33,338 nucleotides of DNA from assembly GCA_016209535.1 (NCBI GenBank), contig JACQVW010000113.1, forward strand, positions 1 to 33,338. The letters are read 5' to 3'. The stretch's first letter is position 1. Each line of letters opens with the position of its first letter. This DNA is from Planctomycetota bacterium. Lineage in GTDB: Bacteria; Planctomycetota; UBA8108; SXIK01. Under the pieces are notes generated by a model that worked only from the letters and a program-made list of their open reading frames with translations, was not told the DNA's origin and searched no databases. The translations under genes were made by a program, and so were the position numbers. Of the stretch, positions 16,546-24,500 are shown in pieces.

Positions 16546-17727
16546 ATGAGAGACGCCGTGATCGTGAGCGGTGTGCGCACCGCCATGGGGAAGGGCAGGA
16601 AGGGGACGCTGCGGACCGTGAGGCCCGACGACCTCGCGGCCGCGGTGGTCCGTGAGGCCGTGAGGCGGGCGAAGGGGCTCGAGCCCTCGGACGTCGACGA
16701 CGTCCTCCTGGGCTGCGCCTTCCCCGAGGGGGAGCAGGGCATGAACGTGGCGAGGATCTCGAGCTTGAAGGCGGGCCTCCCGCCGTCGGTGCCCGCGGCG
16801 ACGATCAACCGCTTCTGCTCCTCGGGGCTCCAGACGATCGCCATGGCCTCGGACGAGATCAGTGCGGGCCGGGCCGACGTGGTCGTCGCCGGCGGGACCG
16901 AGAGCATGAGCCGCGTGGGCATGCTCGGCCGCGCATACCCTAACCCGGCGTTCGCCGATGCTTGGCCCGACGTGTACCTCGGCATGGGGCTCACGGCGGA
17001 GAACCTCGCCAGGCGCTTCGGGATCTCTCGCGAGGACTCGGACCGCTTCGCCTTCGAGAGCCAGCGGAAGGCGGTGCAGGCCATCGGCGGGGGCAAGTTC
17101 GAGGGGGAGATCGTGCCCTTCGAGGTGGAGCTGCGCAAGCCCTCGAACGGCAAGGTGACCGCGGAGAAGCTCGTCTTCGCGGTCGACGAGTGCCCGCGCG
17201 CGGACACGACCCTCGAGGGCCTGGCGAAGCTGAAGCCGGTATTCGCCGTCAAGGGGACCGTGACGGCTGGGAACGCGTCGCAGGTCTCCGACGGCGCGGC
17301 CGCCCTCGTCCTCATGACCCTCGAGAGGGCGCGGAGCCTCGGCCTCCGGCCCCTGGCGCGCCTGCGCTCCTACGCCGTGGCCGGAGTGCCCCCCGAGATC
17401 ATGGGGATCGGGCCCGTCGCGGCCGTGCCGAAGGCCTTGAAGCAGGCCGGCCTGACCCTCGACCAGATGGACCTGATCGAGCTGAACGAGGCCTTCGCCG
17501 TGCAGGCCCTGAGCGTCGTGAAGGAGCTGGGCCTGCCGGCGGAGAAGCTGAACTTGAACGGCGGCGCCGTCGCCCTCGGCCACCCCCTGGGCGCCACGGG
17601 GGCCCGCCTCACCGTCACCGCCCTCGCCGAGCTCGAGCGGCGAAGAGCGCGCTACGCCCTCGTCACCATGTGCGTGGGGGGCGGCATGGGCGCGGCGGGA
17701 GTCATCGAGCGGATCGGGGAGGACTGA
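16546..17727 (+). CDS. fadA: Acetyl-CoA acyltransferase (3-ketoacyl-CoA thiolase)
   Basis: Thiolase cleaves 3-ketoacyl-CoA with CoA to acetyl-CoA and a shortened acyl-CoA, the last step of the cycle served by the upstream FadN-like enzyme. The 393-residue protein carries the catalytic set Cys91 (NRFCSSGLQ), His346 ([10 protein letters not shown]) and Cys376 ([11 protein letters not shown]), plus [11 protein letters not shown]. The N-terminus is [21 protein letters not shown]. The track ORF starts earlier, at 16375, but the ATG at 16546 has GGAGGAGAGGAG just upstream and the family N-terminus. Direction and substrate preference (breakdown versus acetoacetyl-CoA synthesis) cannot be told from sequence alone, but the operon favours fatty-acid breakdown. 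A weak terminator hairpin lies about 10 bp after the stop. Confidence 0.96.
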   Translation: MRDAVIVSGVRTAMGKGRKGTLRTVRPDDLAAAVVREAVRRAKGLEPSDVDDVLLGCAFPEGEQGMNVARISSLKAGLPPSVPAATINRFCSSGLQTIAMASDEISAGRADVVVAGGTESMSRVGMLGRAYPNPAFADAWPDVYLGMGLTAENLARRFGISREDSDRFAFESQRKAVQAIGGGKFEGEIVPFEVELRKPSNGKVTAEKLVFAVDECPRADTTLEGLAKLKPVFAVKGTVTAGNASQVSDGAAALVLMTLERARSLGLRPLARLRSYAVAGVPPEIMGIGPVAAVPKALKQAGLTLDQMDLIELNEAFAVQALSVVKELGLPAEKLNLNGGAVALGHPLGATGARLTVTALAELERRRARYALVTMCVGGGMGAAGVIERIGED

Positions 17728-17736
17728 GAGTTTTAC

Positions 17737-17756
17737 AAGGGGCCTGACGGCCTTTT
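17737..17756 (+). terminator. Weak intrinsic terminator after fadA
   Basis: AAGGGGCC-TGAC-GGCCTTTT can form an 8-bp RNA stem with two G-U pairs, the right arm ending in four T residues. It starts 10 bp after the thiolase stop. The GC core is only 4 bp, so efficiency is uncertain. TTTTACAAG and TTTTACAGG flank it as an imperfect direct repeat. Confidence 0.5.
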
Positions 17757-17840
17757 ACAGGTGCTGCAAGGGCCGGCGGCCCGAGGGCTGCGCCGGGCCG
17801 GACCCCGCCCGGGGGTACGAGTTTTGCGGAAAGCGCGGCC

Positions 17841-18842
17841 ATGTACGGCACGTACAGGAAGGGGCCGCACCTGAGCCGCCTCGCGGTCACCCTGGGCCTG
17901 GCCGCGCAGGCCCTCGGAGGCGAAGGCCCGGAAGGCCTTGGGCCGCGCGAGATCGTCCTCACGGCCCCGCTCCCGGCGCCGCGGGCGAGCTTCTTCCACG
18001 CCGCCTTGGAGGTGCCGGCCCTCGAGCCGGCGCGCACGCTCGGGCCCGGGGACTTCCTCGTGCGGGTCGAGACGAGCCACGCGCGCAGCGTGGACACGCG
18101 GCGAGTGGACGGCTTCGACCAGCACTTCGACGGGCTCTTCCACGAGTGGGGGGTCCTGAGGCTCGCCGCGGGGGTCCTGCCGGGCCTGGAGCTCCAGGCC
18201 CGCGCAGGGCTGGCCGGCTGGGACGAGGAGCTGGACACCTTCTTCATCCTCGACCGCGCCGGGAACCCCATCGTCCACGACGAGGAAGGGGTTGTCCTGA
18301 AGACGGGCGCGAGCGGCCGCCACGACAACCTCTCCGACGTGGTCCTCGGCGCGAAGGGGCTCCTCCTCGCGCGGGAGCGCTTCGGCCTGGACGTGGCGAT
18401 CGCCGGAGCCGTGAAGCTCCCCGCGGCGCGGCACGACGATCTGTCCCATGCCGGCACCACGGACCTCGCCTTCAGCCTGCTCGCGTCGCTGCCCCTCGGC
18501 CGCGTGACCCTCCACGCGAGCTCGGGCGTGGGGATCCCGCTCGGCGGCCAGCAGATCTTCGTGGACGCGGCGCATGTGGACCTGGAGCCGTTCTACCACG
18601 GCGGCCTCGCCGCCAACTGGTGCCTCGTCGACGGACTGGCCCTCGTGGCGCAGCTCGAGGGCAACACGAGCGCCTTCGGGGACGTGGAGATGCTCGAGGA
18701 CGGGCCCCTGACGGCCTTCGCGGGCCTGCGCTGGATGCTCGGCGGCTTCTTCCTCGAGGCCGGCGGCGGGACGGGGCTCCTGCCGCGCTCGTCGTGCGAC
18801 TATGCGCTGAGCTTCGCGCTGGGCTATGTGTTCGGAGAGTGA
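17841..18842 (+). CDS. Putative outer-membrane beta-barrel protein, DUF3187-like
   Basis: The 333-residue protein has an N-terminal export signal (LSRLAVTLGLAAQALGG). Alternating hydrophobic strands run the whole length, ending in a barrel-like strand (SFALGYVFGE). Recognisable DUF3187-type features are an early FLVRVETSHARSV strand, a FDGLFHEWGVLRLAAGVLPGLELQARAG region, HDNLSDVVLGAKGLLL and AGAVKLPAARHDDLSHAGTTDLAFSLLAS. The function of the family is unknown; porin, lipid-related or structural roles are all possible. GCGGAAAG precedes the ATG at good spacing. It lies 113 bp after fadA beyond a weak terminator, so it is probably a separate unit. The family call is moderate; the barrel topology is better supported. 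Confidence 0.75.
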   Translation: MYGTYRKGPHLSRLAVTLGLAAQALGGEGPEGLGPREIVLTAPLPAPRASFFHAALEVPALEPARTLGPGDFLVRVETSHARSVDTRRVDGFDQHFDGLFHEWGVLRLAAGVLPGLELQARAGLAGWDEELDTFFILDRAGNPIVHDEEGVVLKTGASGRHDNLSDVVLGAKGLLLARERFGLDVAIAGAVKLPAARHDDLSHAGTTDLAFSLLASLPLGRVTLHASSGVGIPLGGQQIFVDAAHVDLEPFYHGGLAANWCLVDGLALVAQLEGNTSAFGDVEMLEDGPLTAFAGLRWMLGGFFLEAGGGTGLLPRSSCDYALSFALGYVFGE

Positions 18843-18879
18843 GCGGGGGGAGAGCGTGAGCTCGATGGGGGCGTACCCG

Positions 18880-18908
18880 TTGCACAACTAGGTTTCCAGA
18901 CGTAACAT
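18880..18908 (+). promoter_or_regulatory. Sigma70-like promoter with predicted start at the ATG
   Basis: TTGCAC (18880-18885), a 17-bp spacer, then TAACAT (18903-18908). The +1 seven bases past the -10 box falls on 18915, the A of the ATG of the 68-residue gene, predicting a leaderless mRNA. Confidence 0.55.
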
Positions 18909-18914
18909 GCTCGC

Positions 18915-19121
18915 ATGGCCAAGCGCGAGAGAAGGCCATGGCTCCTCGAGCTGACCGCTCACCGGGCCATGAGCGACGCCCTGTACGAGAAGCTCCTCGA
19001 CGAGCACTGGGACGAGATCGTCGCCGTCCTCGATGCCCCGAGGGTGCGGGAGGCGCGCCGGGCCTACCTGCGCGCGCTGGCCGAGGAGCTTGCCAAGCGC
19101 GACGGCGACGCCGGGGCCTGA
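18915..19121 (+). CDS. Small 68-residue protein of unknown function
   Basis: The predicted protein (MAKRERRPWLLELTAHRAMSDALYEKLLDEHWDEIVAVLD...) is short, charged and helical, with no signal peptide, membrane segment or cysteines. I do not recognise it. Support for a real gene is a well-formed promoter ending exactly at its ATG, a position in an otherwise empty 306-bp gap, protein-like composition and an 8-bp hairpin at its stop. There is no Shine-Dalgarno sequence, as expected if the mRNA is leaderless. It is convergent with the TPR-thioredoxin gene, 27 bp away. Confidence 0.65.
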   Translation: MAKRERRPWLLELTAHRAMSDALYEKLLDEHWDEIVAVLDAPRVREARRAYLRALAEELAKRDGDAGA

Positions 19122-19143
19122 GCGGCGCACCATCGGCCGCTCA
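19119..19143. terminator. Hairpin at a convergent gene junction
   Basis: TGAGCGGC and GCCGCTCA form a perfect 8-bp stem with a 9-nt loop, and the left arm contains the stop codon of the small gene. There is no T tract on either strand. The position between convergent genes suggests a bidirectional stop signal, but it is not a classical intrinsic terminator. Confidence 0.4.
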
Positions 19144-19148
19144 CGGGC

Positions 19149-21410
19149 TCACCTCCCCGTCAGCCTCCCGACCCGCTCGATCTCGCCCTTGAGGAAAGCC
19201 ATGTCCGTGAAAGGCTGGGCGCTCGCGCGGCTCCAGCGGATCCCGCCGTCGCGGTCGATGAAGAAGAGGCCGTGGAGGGCCAGGTCCTCGAACGTGTCGT
19301 GGGCGCCGTAGGCCTTCGCGACCGCGCGGCCCGGGTCCTGGAGGAGCGGGTAGTAGATCGCGGCCCCCTTCGGGCTCGCGCGGAGCTCGCGGGCCTTCTC
19401 GGGCGGGTCCTCGGAGACGGCGAGGACCTGGACCTCGAGCTTCTCGAAGGCCTCCTTCTCCTTCCCGAGCAGGACGAGCTGGTCCACGCAGTGCGCGCAG
19501 GCTCCGCCGAGGAAGAACGCGATGACGAGGCGCTTCCCGCGGAGGCTCGAGAGCCTCACCCGGAAGCCGTCCTGGGCCGCGAGGTCGAAGTCGGGGGCCG
19601 GGCTCGGGGCCCAGAAGCGCGGGCCCGAGGGCAGGAGGCGCCCGGCGTCTTCGGAGAGCACCGCGGGGCCGGCGGACGCGCCGCCGCCCGAGCCCTGGAG
19701 GAGGCCCGCCGCGCTCACGAGGAGGGCGGCCCGCGCCGGGGGCTCGCGCGAGACGACGTTGATGCCCAGCGCCTCGAGGCGCCTCCGGCAGGCGAGGTCC
19801 CGGTCGGCGCGCGCCGCGGCCGCGTGGAACCGGGCGTAGGCCTCGACCGCCTCGGCCGCCTTCCCGCCGCGCCAGCAGGCCTCGACGAGCCCGGCGAGGG
19901 ACGGCAGCGTGTCGTGGCGGACCTCGAGGAGCCCCCGGAAGCAAGCCTCGGCGAGGCCCCAGTCCCGCGCCTCGAGGTGCGCGAGCCCGACGGACTCGAG
20001 GAAGGGCCGCGGGTACCCGGCGAGGTCGTGCCGGAGCTTCTCGACCTGGAGCTTCGCGCCCTTCGCGAGGAGGTCGAAGCCCTCGAGGAGCCTCCCCTCG
20101 GACACCGCGAGCCTGCCCTTGAGCTCGAGCCGCGCCGTCTCGATCAGGTCCGGCGCGCCGCCGGCCTTCTTCGCGGCCTCGCCGGCCAGCGCGTCGAGCC
20201 TCGCCGCCTCCCCGGCGGCCCTGGCCCGATCCCCCTTCCCGAGGTGAGCGAAGCCCCGGCCGTAGGCGGCCCACGCCGCCTCCTCGGGCCCATCGGACCA
20301 CTCGAGGTGCTCCCCGCCGAGGATCTCGTCCCAGCGCTCGTAGCGGAGGAGCACGCGGAGGAGCGAGATGCGCCCGAGCCTCTGGGCGCCGTCGTTTCCG
20401 GGATCGCGCGGCGTCTCGACGAGGTTCCGCGAGAAGGCGATCCCGTCCGAGACGGCGCCCGTGTGCGCGATGTTGGCGATGAGGTAGTGCTGGTTGTGCG
20501 CGTAGTTGTGGATCTGGAACGGCAAGACCCGGTGCTCGAGCATGTGGGCGTGGTCGACGCGGGCCGATCCCTCCTGCTGGTAGACGGCGTCGTGCCAGCG
20601 CGAGAGGCCGTTGTAGATGTGCCCCGGCATGTGCCAGGCGTGGGCGATCCCCGGGGCCGCCTTGTGGTAGAGCTCGGCGGACCTCACGGCCTGGGCCGGG
20701 TCCCGGTGGTCCCAGAGGTGGATGCGGTAGTGGTGCGCCCCGGGATGCATGGGCGACTTCCGCAGCACCTCCTCGATGAGCGCGTCCAGGGCCACGTGGC
20801 TCGAGATCTTGTCGCCCGACCAGCTCCCGCCGATCACGGCCCAGGCGAGGAAGGCCTTGGCCTCGATGTCGTCGGGGTAGGCGAGGACCACGGCCTCGAG
20901 CCCCCGGATGTAGTCCGCCCGCCGGTCGGCGTCGCTCTTGCCCTCGGCGTGGTAGGCCTCGAGGGCTTCGATGTGCCTTCGCTCGCGGTCCGTGGCCTTC
21001 TCCATGCGCTCCCGGGCCCTCGCGAGAAAGGCGCGAGCGCGCCCCGAGCTGTTCGCGTTCGACATGGCCATGCCCCAGAGCGCCATGGCGCAGGCGGGGT
21101 CGTGGAACAGCGCCTCGCGGAAGGAGCGCTCGGACTCGAAGTAGCAGAAAGTGTGGAGCTGGGCCACGCCTTGCTCGAAGAACGCCTGGGCGTCGGGGCT
21201 CGGCGTCGTCACCGGGAACCGCACCTCGCCCACGCCCGCCATGCGCCCGGCGCGCTGCCGCGGACCCTCGTCGAAGGCCTCGCCGTGGACCGAGTGGCCG
21301 GGCGGGACGGGAGGCCGGTCCTGGGCCGGGACGGGCATGGAGGTTGCAACGATCCAGCAGACGGCGCAGAAGACGATGACGGCGGCGGGCCCTGTGCTTC
21401 GAGGCGGCAT
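19149..21410 (-). CDS. Exported TPR-repeat protein with C-terminal thioredoxin-fold (redoxin) domain
   Basis: From the ATG at 21410 the product is 753 residues; the track ORF begins further upstream, but this start is followed directly by a signal peptide (AAVIVFCAVCWIVATSMPVPAQ) and preceded by AGGAAG. Residues about 70-560 form a TPR-type array starting with AFFEQGVAQLHTFCYFESERSFREALFHDPACAMALWGMA, a pattern known from exported TPR proteins in many phyla. The array is rich in His (HPGAHHYRIHLWDH, HAWHMPGHIYNG), so metal binding is possible. Residues about 610-753 are an AhpC/TSA-like domain with PDFDLAAQDGFRVRLSSLRGKRLVIAFFLGGACAHC; the CxxC is Cys638-Cys641. The TlpA-like layout suggests a periplasmic thiol-disulfide function tied to protein interaction. 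Substrates are unknown. Confidence 0.88.
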   Translation of the reverse strand: MPPRSTGPAAVIVFCAVCWIVATSMPVPAQDRPPVPPGHSVHGEAFDEGPRQRAGRMAGVGEVRFPVTTPSPDAQAFFEQGVAQLHTFCYFESERSFREALFHDPACAMALWGMAMSNANSSGRARAFLARARERMEKATDRERRHIEALEAYHAEGKSDADRRADYIRGLEAVVLAYPDDIEAKAFLAWAVIGGSWSGDKISSHVALDALIEEVLRKSPMHPGAHHYRIHLWDHRDPAQAVRSAELYHKAAPGIAHAWHMPGHIYNGLSRWHDAVYQQEGSARVDHAHMLEHRVLPFQIHNYAHNQHYLIANIAHTGAVSDGIAFSRNLVETPRDPGNDGAQRLGRISLLRVLLRYERWDEILGGEHLEWSDGPEEAAWAAYGRGFAHLGKGDRARAAGEAARLDALAGEAAKKAGGAPDLIETARLELKGRLAVSEGRLLEGFDLLAKGAKLQVEKLRHDLAGYPRPFLESVGLAHLEARDWGLAEACFRGLLEVRHDTLPSLAGLVEACWRGGKAAEAVEAYARFHAAAARADRDLACRRRLEALGINVVSREPPARAALLVSAAGLLQGSGGGASAGPAVLSEDAGRLLPSGPRFWAPSPAPDFDLAAQDGFRVRLSSLRGKRLVIAFFLGGACAHCVDQLVLLGKEKEAFEKLEVQVLAVSEDPPEKARELRASPKGAAIYYPLLQDPGRAVAKAYGAHDTFEDLALHGLFFIDRDGGIRWSRASAQPFTDMAFLKGEIERVGRLTGR

Positions 21411-21459
21411 GCGTGCGGACTTCCTTGGCTCGTGGGACCTTGCGGAAGGCAGGACCTCG

Positions 21460-21468
21460 ATCATAGCA
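21460..21468 (-). promoter_or_regulatory. Extended -10 promoter candidate for the TPR-redoxin gene
   Basis: The minus strand reads TGCTATGAT (21468-21460), an extended -10 element. Transcription would start near 21453, 42 nt before the ATG at 21410. No good -35 box is seen, as is common for extended -10 promoters. Confidence 0.4.
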
Positions 21469-21532
21469 AGGCGGGGCGGCGGGCGCGGGAACTTTTCGCC
21501 GGCCGGGCCGTCGAAGGGGCCCTTCCCTTCGG

Positions 21533-21538
21533 TACAAT
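21533..21538 (+). promoter_or_regulatory. Possible -10 box of the giant VIT-VWA gene
   Basis: TACAAT at 21533-21538, with a predicted RNA start near 21545 and a 34-nt leader that carries AAGGAGG 7 bp before the ATG. The -35 region is poor. The box lies in a 168-bp divergent spacer shared with the TPR-redoxin gene. Confidence 0.4.
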
Positions 21539-21578
21539 GTTCGGCCGGCAAGTGAAAGTGAAGCAGAAGGAGGCGACG

Positions 21579-24500
21579 ATGCGGCGCAGGATCGCGGCCC
21601 TGGCGGCGGGCGTGTGGGCGGCGGCGGCTCTCGAGGGCACGGTGGGCACGGGGGGCACGGCGGCCAGGGCTCCTGCGGCTCAGGAGAGCCTCGCGGACGA
21701 CCCCTCGCCGGGCCACCTGGCCGACCGCGAGGGCGCGGTCTTCGTGAGGCCCATCCTCTCGCCCCGCTGGGCTCCGGCCGGCGAGGGCGACCCGATCGAG
21801 GCGGGAGCCTGGCTCAAGACCGCGGCCCGCGGCGCGAACGCCGCCGAGGTGCGGCTCGCGGACGGCACGCGGCTCGTGCTCGGGCCCGCAGGGCTCCTGG
21901 AGCTAACGGCGCCGGGGTCCCTGCGGCTCGACGAGGGCGAGCTCTCGGTGGAGCCCGCGCCCGGCTCGAAGGTCGCGGTGGCCGGGCCGGGCGGGGCCCG
22001 CGAAGAGGTGGCGGCGGCTCGCGTGCTCCGCGCCCGCGACGGGAGGCTCGCGCCCATCGACGAGCCCGCCTGGCTCAAGGGCTACCGCGAGAAGTCGAGC
22101 ACCGAGGCCATGGGGTCCCTCCTCGCCACCGTGGACGGGCGCGACGTGCCGCTGTCGCTCGGCTACCACAAGGTGACGGTCGACATCCGCGACCAGATCA
22201 GCCGCACCCAGGTCGAGGAGTCGTTCCAGAACCACACGGACTCGGTCCTCGAGGGCGTCTTCTACTTCCCCCTGCCCCAGGACGCGTCGATCTCGGGCTT
22301 CGCCATGTGGATCGGCGACGAGCTGGTCGAGGCGGACGTCGTGGAGAAGGAGCGGGCCCGGGCGATCTACGAGACGATCCTCGCCGAGAGGCGCGACCCG
22401 GGCCTCCTCGAGTGGACCGGCGGCAACGTCTTCAAGGCCCGCGTCTACCCGATCCCGGCGGGCGGCGAGAAGCGGATCCGGATCACCTACACCCAGGTCC
22501 TGCCCAAGGAGGGCAGCGCCTACCGCTACACCTACGCCCTCCAGAGCGAGATGCTGCGCCTGAAGCCGCTCCGGGAGCTGCGGATCGAGGTCAAGATCGC
22601 CTCGGAGGAGCCGATCGCCTCGGTCCGCTGCCCGTCGCATCCGGCCCGCGTGCGCGCCACGGAGCACGCGGCGCAGGTCGAGGTCGAGGCGCAGGAGTAC
22701 CGGCCCTCGCGGGACCTCGAGGTCCTGGTGGAGACGCGGCCCCAGGCGAAGGCCGTCCTCGTCTCGCACCGGCGCGCCGACGAGGGCTACTTCATGGCCC
22801 TCGTCTCGGCCGACGCCCTCATGGGTCGCGAGCGCGGCGCGGCGGGGAGGGACCCGGGGGCGGCGCGGCCCCTCGACCTCGTGATCGTCGCCGACACGTC
22901 GGCCTCCATGAGCGACGTGCAGCTCCGCGAGCAGAGGGCCTTCGTCGCGAGCCTCCTCGAGAGCCTCGGGGACCGCGACCGCTTCCAGCTCCTCGCCTTC
23001 GACGTGGAGACCGCGTGGCTCTCGGACGAGCCCCTCCCGGGAGGCTCCGGGAACGCGGCCCGGGCCCTCGCGTTCCTCGAGGCCCGGGGCGCCCTGGGCT
23101 GGACGGACCTCGAGCGCGCCTTCCGCGAGGCCCTGTCGCGGGCCTCGCGGGACTCGCACGTGGTGTACGTGGGGGACGGCATCCCGGGGAAGGGCGACGC
23201 GGACCCGGCGGCGCTTGCCCAGGCCTTGAAGGGGCTCCACGCCGGGCGCGGGACGTGCCACGCCGTGGCCCCGGGGAGCACCTTCGAGAGCCTGGTCCTG
23301 AAATCGATCGCGTCCCTCGGCGGGGGCTCCCTGCACCGCGTGGGCGGCGGGAAGGACGCTGGCGAGGCCGCCGGAGACCTCCTGCGCGAGATGACCTCGA
23401 GCGCGCTCGTGGACCTGCGCCTCGAGTGGCGCGGCGTGCGCGTGGCGCGCGTCTACCCCGAGGAGCTGCCCAACCTGCCGGCGGGAGGGCAGCAGGTGGT
23501 CCTCGGCCGGTACCTGCCCGAGCCGGGGGAGACTCGGGGGACGCTCGTGGTGAGGGCGTCGCTCGGCGTGTTGCCCATCGCGGCCGAAGTCCCCGCCGCC
23601 TTCGCCGGCGAGGGGGAGGGGAACTCGTTCGTGCCGCGCCTCTGGGCGCGCCTCCACCTCGACCATCTCCTGGAGCAGGCCCAGACCCCCGAGGTCAAAG
23701 ACCGGGTCATCGCCCTGTCCGAGGAGCTCCAGATCATCACGCCCTACACCTCGCTCCTCGTCCTCGAGTCCGACGCCGACCGCGAGCGCTTCCAGGTGCG
23801 GAAGGGCTTCCGCATGCGGGGCGGCGAGGAGTTCTTCGCCGAGGGTCGGGCGGGCGCGCAGCTCGACCTCGCGCGCGAGCAGTCCCAGCTCGCGCGGCGC
23901 TGGAGGCAGGACCTGCGGCGCCGCGTGCTCGAGCGCTACGCGCGGCTGGGGATCGAGCCGGAACGGGAGGTCGTGCCGGCCTTCTTCTACAAGGCCCGCG
24001 GGGCCGGCGCGCAGCGCTGGGCGGCGACGGCGCTCGAGCGCGAGGGCACGAAGTTGCGGGTGGCCCTGGACGATCTCACGCCGGGCACGGCGGCGCCGGC
24101 CACCGTCGCTCCTGGGGACCTGAATTCTGACGCGCTGGCCTTCGACGAGGTCGCAACGGCGGGGGCGGAGGAGGCTGAGGCCGACCAAGACGAGAAGCCG
24201 CCGGACGGCGCTGAGGAGTACTTCGGGAAGGAGGACGCGGCCGCCCAGCCCTTCGCGGAGATGGCGAAGGCGGCCGAGGCTCCGGCGCAGCTCCGCCTGA
24301 GGAACGCCCTGGCGGACACGAGAGCCTTGCGGCAAGAGAGGCTCGGCCGGCGGCTGGACGCGCGGCTCGCGTTCGGAGACGTGCCGGAGCTGGGCGCCCT
24401 CTTCTACGGCGCCGGGCTGCGGCCGAGGCCGTCGCCGCCCTTCGGCGGCCTTTTCCTCGAGCCCGGGAGCCCGACCCCGCCTCGGGAGCCCGCCTGGCCT

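Noticed and set aside
19272-21578. N-terminal 769 codons of the 3,623-codon plus-strand ORF
   Set aside because: This part lies antisense to the clear TPR-redoxin gene. The ATG at 21579 has an excellent ribosome site and a signal peptide.
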